Below, one piece after another: positions 26,590 to 35,550 of a DNA stretch of 64,000 bases; the first letter of the stretch is position 1; each line of letters begins with the position of its first letter. The stretch spans positions 186,001 through 250,000 of the forward strand of contig NZ_CP032687.1 of the NCBI RefSeq assembly GCF_003627795.1, given 5' to 3'. The notes under the pieces were generated by a model that did no database searches, was not told where the DNA came from, and saw only the letters and a program-made list of their open reading frames with translations. A program made the position numbers and the translations under genes. The stretch is from Rhizobium sp. CCGE531 (GTDB lineage: Bacteria; Pseudomonadota; Alphaproteobacteria; Rhizobiales; Rhizobiaceae).

Positions 26590-28871
26590 CCTGCTGCACG
26601 ATGGACGCGGAAAGCGTCATGACAACGAGCAATAGCTGCGCCAGTGCCGAGGAGATCGTCCTCGCCAGCCATCCGCTGGGGGAGGGCCTTCGTCAATTGG
26701 ACCTCAGCGTTCCCGATATGCACTGTGGCGCTTGCATTTCGACCATTGAACGGTCCTTATGCAGGTTACCCTATGTAACGCGCGCCCGGGTCAACCTGAC
26801 TGCGCGGCGGGTCAGTTGCACCTATGTCGAGCACCTTGATAATGCTGTCGTCGATCCGTCGGGTATTCTGTCCGCGATCACCGAAGCCGGGTACCGGGCG
26901 CATATTTTCACTCCCGCCGCGCCCCAGACGAATAGTCTGCGCAATCAATTGCTCTTGGCCGTTGGTGTCTGCGGCTTTGCCGCAGCCAATATCATGCTGC
27001 TCTCGGTATCGGTCTGGTCCGGTGCAGATGCAGCAACGCGAGACCTGTTTCATTGGATTTCCGCGATGATTACAGCGCCGGCCCTAATTTATGGCGGCCG
27101 TTTCTTTTTTCGATCGGCTTGGAATGCCTTGAAGAATGGGCGCACCAACATGGATGTGCCGATTTCGCTCGCTGTCACGCTCTCCTATGCCGTATCGTTG
27201 TGGGAGACGATCCATCACGGAGAGCATGCATGGTTTGACGCCTCCGTGTCGCTGCTGTTCTTCCTGCTCATTGGCCGCACGCTCGACCACATCATGCGGC
27301 AAAAGGCGCGAGCCGCGGTCAACAGCCTGGCGAGACTTGCGCCACGCGGCGCGCTGGTGATAGCTGCCGATGGGAGCAAGCGCTACACCGCGATTGAAGA
27401 TATCAGCATCGGTGATCATGTTTTCATCGCTGCCGGCGAACGCATTCCCGTCGACGGCGCCGTGACCGCAGGTACGAGCGAGCTGGATCTCTCTATTGTC
27501 ACGGGCGAAAGTATACCAGTTGCTGTCGCGAACAGCGCGGAGGTGAGATCTGGTGCGATGAACCTCATGGCGTCATTGACCATTCGCGCGACGAAGACGG
27601 CGCAAAACTCGCTGCTTGCGGAAACCATCAACCTTATGGAGGCAGCAGAAGGAGGCAGGGCGCGCTATCGCAGGGTCGCGGATCGTGCAGCCGGCCTTTA
27701 CGCTCCGGCGGTTCATTTACTTGCGCTGCTTTCCTTTCTTGCCTGGGGCTCCCTTGGTGGAGATTGGAAGCATGCCATGCTTGTCGCCGTCGCGGTGCTG
27801 ATCATCACTTGTCCTTGCGCGCTTGGTCTAGCAGTGCCGGTCGTCCAGGTTGTTGCCGCAGGCAACCTGTTTCGCCGCGGCATCATGATCAAGGACGGCT
27901 CCGCTTTGGAGCGTCTCGCGGAAATCGATGCCGTCGCGTTTGACAAGACCGGCACGTTGACGATGGGCCAGCCGCGGCTCGTCGAGATGGTGGATGTGGG
28001 GTCGGAGGAAAGGGCGATCGCGGCCGGAATTGCTGCGCATTCCCGCCATCCGCTCTCTCAGGCGTTGCTGCGGAGTGCCGGCGGCAAGGGGCAACGGTTC
28101 GACAGCGTCGTCGAGATACCGGGCGCGGGCCTGGAAGTCGAAACCGCCAGGGGGCTATATCGTCTCGGCCATATGGAGTTCGCTTGTTCGATCCCGCCCC
28201 GAGAAGAAAAAGAAGCGGATGACTCGCTCTCCGAGGTCGTTCTGTCGAGGAACGGTATCGCACTTGCCCGATTCTATTTCGAAGACACGCTTCGCCCCGG
28301 AGTAGCCGTAGCCATTCGTCAGCTCGGTCTTGCAGGGCTGCAGACGATGATCCTGTCTGGCGATCGGCAAGCCGTCGTCGAGTCGACAGCGCGGCTATTG
28401 CATGTGGATCGCTGGATTGCGGAATTGGATCCGAAACAGAAAGTGGAAGAGTGCACACGCTTGGCCGAGGCGGGCAACAAGGTCATGATGGTTGGTGACG
28501 GCATCAACGATGCGCCGGCACTTACGGCGGCGCATGTGTCGATGGCTCCCGCGACTGCGTCCGACATTGGCCGACAGGCGGCAGACCTGGTTTTCCTGAA
28601 TGACCGTCTCGACGCGGTTCCGGAGGCGATCTGCGTCGCGCGGCGCGCGGCAGCTTTGATCCGTCAGAACTTCGCCCTTGCCATCGGTTACAATGTGCTC
28701 GCTGTTCCCATCGCTATCGCGGGCTATGCGACGCCGCTTATCGCCGCCGTCGCCATGTCGTCGTCTTCGCTGATCGTCGTGACGAATGCATTGCGACTCA
28801 ACCACTGGAATCGGCGGGAGCAACTTAGGCATGATGGCAAACATGCAGCCTCAGCAGGAGGGTCCATATGA
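26586..28871 (+). CDS. fixI: FixI, copper-transporting P1B-type ATPase
   Basis: The 761-residue heavy-metal P-type ATPase (CcoI/CopA2) loads copper for cbb3 oxidase. An N-terminal heavy-metal domain with DMHCGACISTIE (about residues 43-54) and an extra cysteine-rich start (MTCCTM) come first. Eight membrane segments, the TGES loop, the membrane CPC (ITCPCALGLAVP), the phosphorylation site DKTGTLT, an HP locus (SRHPLSQA) and GDGINDAPAL follow. All catalytic motifs are intact. Its ATG overlaps the fixH stop, and its stop overlaps the fixS start. Confidence 0.96.
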   Translation: MTCCTMDAESVMTTSNSCASAEEIVLASHPLGEGLRQLDLSVPDMHCGACISTIERSLCRLPYVTRARVNLTARRVSCTYVEHLDNAVVDPSGILSAITEAGYRAHIFTPAAPQTNSLRNQLLLAVGVCGFAAANIMLLSVSVWSGADAATRDLFHWISAMITAPALIYGGRFFFRSAWNALKNGRTNMDVPISLAVTLSYAVSLWETIHHGEHAWFDASVSLLFFLLIGRTLDHIMRQKARAAVNSLARLAPRGALVIAADGSKRYTAIEDISIGDHVFIAAGERIPVDGAVTAGTSELDLSIVTGESIPVAVANSAEVRSGAMNLMASLTIRATKTAQNSLLAETINLMEAAEGGRARYRRVADRAAGLYAPAVHLLALLSFLAWGSLGGDWKHAMLVAVAVLIITCPCALGLAVPVVQVVAAGNLFRRGIMIKDGSALERLAEIDAVAFDKTGTLTMGQPRLVEMVDVGSEERAIAAGIAAHSRHPLSQALLRSAGGKGQRFDSVVEIPGAGLEVETARGLYRLGHMEFACSIPPREEKEADDSLSEVVLSRNGIALARFYFEDTLRPGVAVAIRQLGLAGLQTMILSGDRQAVVESTARLLHVDRWIAELDPKQKVEECTRLAEAGNKVMMVGDGINDAPALTAAHVSMAPATASDIGRQAADLVFLNDRLDAVPEAICVARRAAALIRQNFALAIGYNVLAVPIAIAGYATPLIAAVAMSSSSLIVVTNALRLNHWNRREQLRHDGKHAASAGGSI

Positions 28872-29146
28872 ATATGCTGATCTATTTGATCCCGCTGGCA
28901 TTGTTCATGGGTACGCTCGGGCTGGGAGGCTTTCTGTGGTCGCTAAAGAGCGGACAGTATGATGATTTGGAAGGGGCTTCGTGGCGCATCTTAGTGAGTG
29001 AGGATAATGCGCCCGAGGGGGCGCAACAATCGACAAGCGCCAGTGCAGATGACCCGACGAAACTGCTAAATTCCCAACTGCCTGGAATCCACAGACGGTC
29101 TTACACGAAGAGGTTTTTCCGAAATGATGATTCGAAACCGCGTTGA
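28868..29146 (+). CDS. fixS: FixS (CcoS) with long C-terminal extension
   Basis: The first 45 residues are FixS: MNMLIYLIPLALFMGTLG, one membrane helix, FLWSLKSGQYDDLEG, and SWRIL. FixS is usually about 50-60 residues. This frame runs to 92 with a polar tail (SEDNAPEGAQQSTSASADDP and a basic end), so an original stop may have been lost. It is required, with FixI, to mature the oxidase. The start overlaps fixI by 4 bases, ending the fixGHIS operon. Confidence 0.9.
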   Translation: MNMLIYLIPLALFMGTLGLGGFLWSLKSGQYDDLEGASWRILVSEDNAPEGAQQSTSASADDPTKLLNSQLPGIHRRSYTKRFFRNDDSKPR

Positions 29147-29276
29147 ATTGCGCGAGGCTTTCTGCCCGGATAATCCAACACGTCTCATGCCAAACGTCAT
29201 TCAAGTGACTGAAACGTTGCGAAATTGCCACACAAGGCCAGGGTTTGTCTGCGACAGGCAGTCCAATTTTCTTTAG

Positions 29277-29290
29277 TTGAGCCGCCTCAA
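29277..29290 (+). promoter_or_regulatory. FixK/FNR-type palindrome upstream of the ompW-like gene
   Basis: TTGAGCCGCCTCAA is a perfect 5-base inverted repeat (TTGAG/CTCAA) and matches the anaerobox at 8 of 10 bases. It is 66 bases before the ATG. ompW genes are commonly under FNR-type control. Confidence 0.6.
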
Positions 29291-29355
29291 ATCCTGACGT
29301 GCCAGCCGATGTTACTGCTCCTCGATTCACGAATTTCAGATCGAAGGAGACAAGA

Positions 29356-30036
29356 ATGACTTCCAAGGACATCATACGGGTCATCATCGCTACTGCAATA
29401 TTGGGTATCGTGAGCACCGCGCACGCTGCCGATCTGACGACACCACCAAGTAGGGCTCCCATTCCCGCGGCAGCCAACAGAAACCCATGGCAGATGCGGC
29501 TGCGCGCGCTTGGTGTGATCACTACTGACTCTGGGCGCGTCGACGGCTTGCCGGGTTCGGATCTTTCCTTTTCGGACACGGTCGTGCCGGAATTCGACAT
29601 CTCGTATTTCTTCACCGAGAATATCGCCGCTGAACTCATCCTGGGCACAACCTACGCTAAGGTGCATGGCGGCGGCTCGATTTCAGCGCTCGGCGAGATC
29701 GGCAAGACTTGGCTGCTGCCGCCAACGCTCACCCTACAATACCATTTCACCGACCTTGGCGCTTTTCGGCCATATGTCGGCGCCGGCCTCAACTATACGC
29801 TGTTTTACAACCAGTCGGGAAAAAGTGCTCGCAGCCTTGATGTCAAGAACTCCTTCGGTGTCGCGCTCCAGGCCGGCTTCGACTATATGATCGACGATCA
29901 CTGGGGTGTGAACGTCGACGCCAAAAAGATCTTCCTAAGGCCTGATTTCGACGCCAACGTCGGCGGGGCCAACGTCAGCGGCAAGGCCAGGCTCGATCCA
30001 TGGCTGCTTGGCGCGGGCGTAACCTATCGTTTCTAG
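29356..30036 (+). CDS. OmpW-family outer-membrane protein
   Basis: The 226-residue protein has a signal peptide (hydrophobic residues 8-20, then AHA/ADL) and alternating strand patterns of an 8-stranded barrel. It ends in the outer-membrane signature GVTYRF with a terminal Phe. OmpW motifs include GLPGSDLSFSDTVVPEFDIS, YHFTDLGAFRPYVGAGLNYT and DDHWGVNVDAKKIFL. OmpW forms a narrow hydrophobic channel for small apolar molecules. ATG 29356 is chosen for its AAGGAGACAAG site. A longer frame starting at 29299 has no such site. A FixK-like palindrome upstream suggests induction at low oxygen. Confidence 0.9.
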   Translation: MTSKDIIRVIIATAILGIVSTAHAADLTTPPSRAPIPAAANRNPWQMRLRALGVITTDSGRVDGLPGSDLSFSDTVVPEFDISYFFTENIAAELILGTTYAKVHGGGSISALGEIGKTWLLPPTLTLQYHFTDLGAFRPYVGAGLNYTLFYNQSGKSARSLDVKNSFGVALQAGFDYMIDDHWGVNVDAKKIFLRPDFDANVGGANVSGKARLDPWLLGAGVTYRF

Positions 30037-30389
30037 GCCCTCATAAAATCGCTTGGTGTTTAGCGACTTGCGTCATCCAAGGCTCGACCAGCGTTTGGAT
30101 GGCGTTGGCGTTAGTGATGCTGGGTACGTGCATGCCGACTTGGTCATCAACTTTATGAGAAGATCAAGGTCAACTCGAAGTGGAGTAACTTGAGAAATGG
30201 ACAAATTCGCAAGCAAGTCACAGCACCGCCGAGCACCCAAAGAGTTCACTTGAGCCTCGTATCCAGGTGCGGCCCGAATTCTGCTCGTACGAATATCGCA
30301 CGACATCGACGCCGAGGCGCAAAAGGAGGGGCTGGATTACGTAGTCGCAAATGCCCGTAAGGGGGCGATCTCTATATGCCTATGGGAGC
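30037..30389. other. Spacer upstream of thiO
   Basis: No gene is seen. I looked for a TPP riboswitch (CTGAGA and ACCTGAT-type blocks) and found none. The segment 30300-30360 shows a short codon-like run (DIDAEAQKEGLDYVVANARK in the +1 frame) that may be the 3' end of a lost gene. Confidence 0.35.
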
Positions 30390-31376
30390 ATGACATTGCG
30401 GGTTCTCGTTAAGGGCGCCGGAATTGCCGGCCTAACAGTAGCACGTCAACTGTGCGCGCGCGGCGCTCACGTAACAGTCTCCGACCCGCATCTTGGATTC
30501 GGGCGCTCTGCATCCTGGCTCGCCGGCGGCATGCTGGCGCCCTGGTGCGAGCGGGTAAACGCCGACGAGAGAGTAATGACGTTGGGGAAAATGGCCGTGG
30601 AATGGTGGGATGCCGTCCTGCCCGGCCAAGTCATTCATAAAGGGACACTGGTCGCCGCACCTCAGCGGGATTCGGGCGAACTCGGCCGCTTTGCGGCCCG
30701 TACGTCTGGGTATGAATGGTTGGACGAAGATGGCATAGCCGAGCTGGATCCCGCCCTTGCACAGCGTTTTCGCAGGGGTCTGTTCTTCCAACATGAAGCT
30801 CATCTGAACCCCCGTCAGGCGCTACGGACGTTGAAAGAGCTGCTGTCGGCAGCAGGCGTCGTCTTTACTAGCGATGATGTGAGCGAAGACGATTTCCCAG
30901 ATATCGTTGATTGCACCGGTGCTGCCCGCATCGGGCAAAGTCGCGATCTGCGCGGCGTGCGCGGCGAAATGCTCTATCTGCATACAGAGGAGGTCATGCT
31001 CGCCAGGCCTATCCGCCTGCTGCATCCTCGCTTTCCCGTCTATGTCGTCCCTCGCGGCGAAGGCCTGTTTATGGTCGGGGCGACGATGATCGAGACGGAA
31101 TTCGACGGGGCGATCACCGCACGCTCGACGATGGAACTGCTGAACGCAGCCTATACACTGCATCCGGCCTTTGCGGACGCCACCGTGGTCGAAACTGGCG
31201 CCGGCATCCGCCCGGCCTTTCCCGACAATTTTCCGCGCGTAATGCGGGACGGCAGAGTCATCCACGTGAACGGCCTTTATCGCCACGGTTTTCTGCTGGC
31301 GCCCACAATGGCGGCCGAAGCGGCCGATCTCGTCTTTTCCGATCGGACGAAGCAAAGGAGTTTCCAATGCACCTGA
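30390..31376 (+). CDS. thiO: ThiO, glycine oxidase of thiamine synthesis
   Basis: The 328-residue FAD-dependent amine oxidase has a Rossmann start (VLVKGAGIAGLTVARQLCARG, the GxGxxG finger), a RSASWLAGGMLAPWCE segment conserved in ThiO, and a C-terminal GAGIRPAFPDNFPRV and NGLYRHGFLLAP. ThiO oxidises glycine to iminoacetate, which supplies part of the thiazole ring of thiamine. ATG 30390 fits the family N-terminus. The stop overlaps thiS. Other thi genes (thiC, thiE) are not in the window. Confidence 0.9.
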   Translation: MTLRVLVKGAGIAGLTVARQLCARGAHVTVSDPHLGFGRSASWLAGGMLAPWCERVNADERVMTLGKMAVEWWDAVLPGQVIHKGTLVAAPQRDSGELGRFAARTSGYEWLDEDGIAELDPALAQRFRRGLFFQHEAHLNPRQALRTLKELLSAAGVVFTSDDVSEDDFPDIVDCTGAARIGQSRDLRGVRGEMLYLHTEEVMLARPIRLLHPRFPVYVVPRGEGLFMVGATMIETEFDGAITARSTMELLNAAYTLHPAFADATVVETGAGIRPAFPDNFPRVMRDGRVIHVNGLYRHGFLLAPTMAAEAADLVFSDRTKQRSFQCT

Positions 31377-31564
31377 TCATCAATGGCGAAACGCAGTCCA
31401 TCGCCGCTAAGACGCTTTCGCAGCTTTTGGCCGCACTCGACCATGAAGGCGACTGGCTGGCAACAGCCGCCAACGGCGAACTGGTTCATCGCGAAGATCG
31501 CGACGAACATATTTTCGCCGACTATGACAGGATCGAGATACTGACACCCATGCAAGGAGGCTGA
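31367..31564 (+). CDS. thiS: ThiS, sulfur carrier protein of thiazole synthesis
   Basis: A 65-residue ubiquitin-like protein reading MHLIINGETQSIAAKTLSQ and ending in the required Gly-Gly (TPMQGG). The C-terminal thiocarboxylate donates sulfur to the thiazole. AAAGGAG precedes the ATG, which overlaps the last codons of thiO by 10 bases, so the two genes are coupled. Confidence 0.92.
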   Translation: MHLIINGETQSIAAKTLSQLLAALDHEGDWLATAANGELVHREDRDEHIFADYDRIEILTPMQGG

Positions 31565-31566
31565 TC

Positions 31567-31860
31567 GTGCTCGATCTCTATGGAAGCCAGATTGGGTCAC
31601 CCTGCTGCTCGGCACCGCCCGCTATCCCTCGCCAGCCGTCCTAGCCCATGCGGTCACGCGCGCCGCAGAGTCTTGATCGCATCGGGGATCGAAGGCGCGA
31701 ATCGGCAGCATAGCGCTTGTGGTGATCGTCGGCTGACTGTGGAACGCGTCGCCGGTCTTCGAGAACGGGGCGGATAGTGCTGCAGTGGTGAGGGATACTC
31801 TATTGCATGCGAATCCTAAGCTGAACCAGGCGATGGATCGGAGTAAAGAGGCCTAGAGGT
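31567..31860 (+). pseudogene. thiG remnant (thiazole synthase), truncated
   Basis: Right after thiS a GTG start reads LDLYGSQ, and after a frame change comes VTLLLGTARYPSPAVLAHAV, the N-terminus of ThiG. The next 200 bases do not continue as ThiG. Instead, a short frame ending at 31857 (ASPVFENGADSAAVVRDTL, then NQAMDRSKEA) looks like another protein's tail. So thiG was cut after about 30 codons and joined to foreign sequence, leaving thiO-thiS without their partner here. Confidence 0.65.
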
Positions 31861-32088
31861 GCCCTAAACAACATCGCGCATTGGGAGCCGAAGCGCCGAG
31901 ACACTGCACCCATGCCTGAAACGAAAAAATTTTGAACCAGCAAACAAAATGGACGCTGCGGCAAAATTCGGGATGCGTGGCTAACGACACGTCACGGTTA
32001 ATCTTTTAGAAAATAAGCATAATCGCAGTGCAGTTAAGAGAGAAATGCAGGACAGGTCTACAACAAGTCAACCTTCAGGGGACGTCTC

Positions 32089-32313
32089 ATGGAACCTCAT
32101 CTACCCACAACAATACAGATCAGCGCCCCTCAACATGCCGCGAATAATCCATATCGCGTCATCGAGGGCGAGGAGGTGCTTTCCGTGGCATTCCGTGAAT
32201 TCGTGCTGACGGCCGTCGCTGCCGGTTGGAAGGAGCCGGAGGTCGCTTTGACCTTGGCCGACATCGCAGATGACTACGTTATGGCTCTCGCTCGAAGAGC
32301 TGCGGCCAATTAG
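32089..32313 (+). CDS. Small conserved-looking protein next to hemN
   Basis: A 74-residue acidic protein (start MEPHLPTTIQISAPQ; NNPYRVIEGEEVLSVAFREF; end DYVMALARRAAAN), mostly helical, without membrane segment or signal. AGGGGACGTCTC precedes the ATG, which supports expression. It is convergent with hemN (the stops are about 150 bases apart). The function is unknown. Confidence 0.6.
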   Translation: MEPHLPTTIQISAPQHAANNPYRVIEGEEVLSVAFREFVLTAVAAGWKEPEVALTLADIADDYVMALARRAAAN

Positions 32314-32466
32314 TATTGAGTTCCATCTGCGTTCATCTGTGGTATCCCGCAAGATGGCTGTTAACAACTCTTCATCCAGCCGGCCGGCAAGTCGCTTAAG
32401 ACGAGATGGTTTGCCGGCGGTATAACATGCCGAAGGGCTCCCGTTGCATTGTTGCAAAGAGAAACC

Positions 32467-33819
32467 TCAGGCCGTCTTGCTATAATGGCGCCCCGATTCC
32501 CTCACATAGGCATCGAAAGCTGCTGCAACGGCGCGGATCAGGAAGCGCCCGTCTTCTCGCAAACGAATGATGCCGCCCGCGTTTTCGATTATTCCGTCGC
32601 TCTCGAGCATCGAGAGCCTGGGGTTGCCGTTAAGAAGCGCGTGTGGGTCAAAACCGTATGTGACGGCCAACGCCGGGACGTCGACCTGCAAGTCGCACAT
32701 CAGGCGTTCGATGATACTTGCCCGCAGGCGATCTTCGGCCGACAAGCGCCAGCCTTTCGTTGTGGCCAAGCGGCCGGATGCGATCCGCTTTCCGTAACGA
32801 TTGGGAAGTACCTCGTTTTGAACATAGCCGCCTGGCATGCGGCCAATAGCTGACGAACCCAAGCCGATAAGTGCCTCACAAGCATCGGTCGTATAGCCCT
32901 GAAAGTTGCGATGCAATTGCCCGTCTGTCTGCGCGGTTGCTAAACTGTCGTGCGGCCTGGCGAAATGATCGATCCCGATGCGGCGGTAGCCTGCCGCAAC
33001 AAGGTGTTCCGAAATTGCCTTTGCCTGGGAAATACGGCTTTGCGCATTGGCGAGAGCGGCTTCGTCGATTAGCCGTTGATGCTTCTTGAAGGAAGGTACA
33101 TGCGCATAACCGAAGACTGCGAAACGGTCCGGCCGCATCTCGATCGCTGCCTTGGCCGTTTCGATGCAGGATTGAACCGTCTGGTTTGGCAGGCCATACA
33201 TAAGATCGAAATTGATGCTGGCGATGCGCGCCCGGCGCAGCTTAAAAACCGCCTCCATTGTCTGTTCTTTACTTTGGGTGCGGTTGATCGCCCTTTGGAC
33301 CGTCGGATCAAAGGTCTGTACCCCGATACTAGCACGGTGCACCCCTACTTCCCCGAGAACCGTCGCCATCTCCTGATCTAGCGTCCTCGGATCGATCTCC
33401 AACGCGATTTGGGCCGAACCGGTGAACTCGAACTGCTTGTGCAGAAGCTCAATAAGCTCAAACATTTTCTTCGGCCCGATGGTCGTTGGCGTTCCTCCAC
33501 CAAAATGCAGATGGTCGATCCTAACCGGCGCCCCGGTCCTTGCGGACACGAGGCGTACTTCCTCGCGCAGCATTCGCAGGTAGTCGACGATCGGTCGGCT
33601 ATTGCGCGCATTCGTGGTGTGACATCCGCAATACCAGCATATCGACGGACAAAACGGGATGTGCACGTAAAGCGATGCCGCTTTCTCCAGCGAGACAGCG
33701 CTAAGCCAATTCTCATAAGTGCTATCGTCAACGTTGGGGGAGAAACACGGCGATGTCGGATAGCTAGTGTAGCGGGGTAGGCGCTCATCGCCGTATTTTT
33801 CAATAAGTGCCGATTGCAT
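32467..33819 (-). CDS. hemN: HemN, oxygen-independent coproporphyrinogen III oxidase
   Basis: The 450-residue radical SAM enzyme decarboxylates coproporphyrinogen III without O2, supplying haem at low oxygen. The motif is complete: C57-PSI-C61-WY-C64-G-C66, followed by GGGTPT, the NFDLMYGLP block and an intact C-terminal domain (ERLMCDLQVDV). ATG 33819 (MQSALIEKYGDERLPRYTSYPT region) matches the family start. The longer frame to 33951 has no support. A FixK-like box lies 67 bases upstream. This is the only apparently functional HemN of the three related proteins in the window. Confidence 0.95.
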   Translation of the reverse strand: MQSALIEKYGDERLPRYTSYPTSPCFSPNVDDSTYENWLSAVSLEKAASLYVHIPFCPSICWYCGCHTTNARNSRPIVDYLRMLREEVRLVSARTGAPVRIDHLHFGGGTPTTIGPKKMFELIELLHKQFEFTGSAQIALEIDPRTLDQEMATVLGEVGVHRASIGVQTFDPTVQRAINRTQSKEQTMEAVFKLRRARIASINFDLMYGLPNQTVQSCIETAKAAIEMRPDRFAVFGYAHVPSFKKHQRLIDEAALANAQSRISQAKAISEHLVAAGYRRIGIDHFARPHDSLATAQTDGQLHRNFQGYTTDACEALIGLGSSAIGRMPGGYVQNEVLPNRYGKRIASGRLATTKGWRLSAEDRLRASIIERLMCDLQVDVPALAVTYGFDPHALLNGNPRLSMLESDGIIENAGGIIRLREDGRFLIRAVAAAFDAYVRESGRHYSKTA

Positions 33820-33885
33820 GCGAAATCCTTCTACGGAGTACTGGCTAGAATGCGGCCATTCTAGGCACACGCTTTGCATGGCTCT

Positions 33886-33899
33886 TTGATCTTCAACAA
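33886..33899 (-). promoter_or_regulatory. FixK/FNR-type box upstream of hemN
   Basis: TTGATCTTCAACAA on the plus strand matches the palindromic anaerobox at 9 of 10 informative bases. Its distance to the hemN ATG (67 bases) suits activation at low oxygen. Confidence 0.7.
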
Positions 33900-34008
33900 A
33901 GAGCGCGACGGATTTCTTTGAATTATTTTCAAAATCGCGGCGCCGAGGCAAAGGAGGCGCAGCATACTCGATGAAAAGAGTTCAGCTTAGTTTTGATCTG
34001 CCAGCGAG

Positions 34009-35550
34009 ATGCTCGGCATGATGACAGTACCTTTTTCCCTGGTGGATCACAAAATGCATTCACAAGGCGCTGGCGGGCTCGCTTGGATGCTTGTCCGGTG
34101 GCGGGGCAGACCGATCGTCGCCTATAGTGTCGCCGCCGCTGCTCCATTCGGCGTCCTCGCACTGAGATTGGCCCTGTCGCAGTTCACCAGCGACGATCTT
34201 ACCCTATTGCCGTTCATTCCCGCTATTCTCGTGGTCGCAATCATCGGCGGCGGAAAGCCGATTTCTCTAGCGGCGGGCATGTCGCTTGGCGCTGATGTCC
34301 TTGTTCAGCGGCTGAGCGATGCGGCTTACGCGACGGTCTTTGAACTGGTTTCCTTTGGCGTTGCGGTGCTTCTGATTGCTTGTCTGGGAGAGGTGTTGCA
34401 GGCGACGAGACATGCCATCATCGAGAGTGAGATTGCCCCCACTGCGCATCTGACATCGATATTGGACAAAGTGCCCGATGCGATGGTGATCACGACCCGC
34501 GACGGTAAAATTGTGTCCTTCAACGCCGCCGTCTTGCGGCAGTTCGGGTATGCAGAACAAGAGCTCGTTGGCGCGAACCTGCGACTGCTGATGCCTGATC
34601 CTTTTCGCGCCGTCCACGGCAGCCATATGCAACGGCAACTTGGAAGGGGCGAAAAGCGCGTTCTCGCAGATCAAGCAGTTGTCGGACGCAGGAAGAACGG
34701 ATCGACGTTTCCCCTCAAGTTAACCGCGAGCCAGCTGGAATCGGGTGGTGGCTTATTTTTCATCGGCTTCCTAAGAGACCTTACGGAGCGGGAAGAGGCT
34801 GCTGCTCACCAGCAGCGGATCCAGGCGGAATTGGCAAGATTGGCCCGCCTGAGCGAAATGGGCGAAATGGCATCCGCCCTTGCGCATGAGCTGAACGAAC
34901 CGCTGTCGGCGATCGCAAATTACGCTTTCGGGTGTACGAAGCTCTTGAGCGACATGGACAACAATGTCCCAACGGTCATGAGAAACGCTTTGCAGGAGAT
35001 TGAACGTCAGTCCCTTAGAGCGGCAAAAATTATCAAACATCTCAGAGAGTTCGTCACGACAGGTGAAACGGAAAAGGGCCTCGAAAATATCCGCACGCTG
35101 GTGGAGGAAGCAGGCGTCCTTGCGCTTGTAGGTTCCCGAGAAAAAGGCGTCAGGACTGTCTTCGAATACGTGCCCGGCGCCGAGATGGTGATGGTCGATC
35201 GTGTTCAGGTCGAACAGGTCATCATTAATTTGATGCGAAACGCCATAGAAGCTATGCGCCACGTCGAGCATCGTGAGCTTACGATCCGCACGATGCCCAC
35301 GCAGGAGGATGAAGTCGCCGTTATCGTGGAAGACACCGGCAAAGGCATTCCGGAAGAAATTGCCGCGGAGCTCTTCGAGCCATTCGTCACGACAAAGCCA
35401 AGTGGAATGGGTGTCGGCCTTGCGATCTCGAAACGTATTGTCGAGGCCCATGGAGGTGAAATGACGGTCTCAAGAAACGCGGCTGGCGGAGCTACTTTCC
35501 AGTTCACGCTTCCCGCCTATACGGAAGGACAAACGTGTGAAACCGACTGA
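34009..35550 (+). CDS. fixL: FixL, oxygen-sensing histidine kinase
   Basis: The 513-residue protein has four N-terminal membrane helices (about 36-130), one haem-PAS domain (about 145-260), then HisKA and HATPase. His203 ([11 protein letters not shown]) aligns with the haem ligand and His293 ([16 protein letters not shown]) is the phosphorylation site. N, G1 and G2 boxes ([37 protein letters not shown]) are intact. FixL phosphorylates FixJ when O2 leaves the haem. The distal arginine of Sinorhizobium and Bradyrhizobium FixL is replaced here by Gln222 ([11 protein letters not shown]), which may change O2 binding or signalling. No receiver domain is fused. The stop overlaps fixJ. Confidence 0.95.
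   Translation: MLGMMTVPFSLVDHKMHSQGAGGLAWMLVRWRGRPIVAYSVAAAAPFGVLALRLALSQFTSDDLTLLPFIPAILVVAIIGGGKPISLAAGMSLGADVLVQRLSDAAYATVFELVSFGVAVLLIACLGEVLQATRHAIIESEIAPTAHLTSILDKVPDAMVITTRDGKIVSFNAAVLRQFGYAEQELVGANLRLLMPDPFRAVHGSHMQRQLGRGEKRVLADQAVVGRRKNGSTFPLKLTASQLESGGGLFFIGFLRDLTEREEAAAHQQRIQAELARLARLSEMGEMASALAHELNEPLSAIANYAFGCTKLLSDMDNNVPTVMRNALQEIERQSLRAAKIIKHLREFVTTGETEKGLENIRTLVEEAGVLALVGSREKGVRTVFEYVPGAEMVMVDRVQVEQVIINLMRNAIEAMRHVEHRELTIRTMPTQEDEVAVIVEDTGKGIPEEIAAELFEPFVTTKPSGMGVGLAISKRIVEAHGGEMTVSRNAAGGATFQFTLPAYTEGQTCETD

Noticed and set aside
30037..30389. TPP riboswitch before thiO
   Set aside because: The conserved thi-box blocks were looked for and not found.
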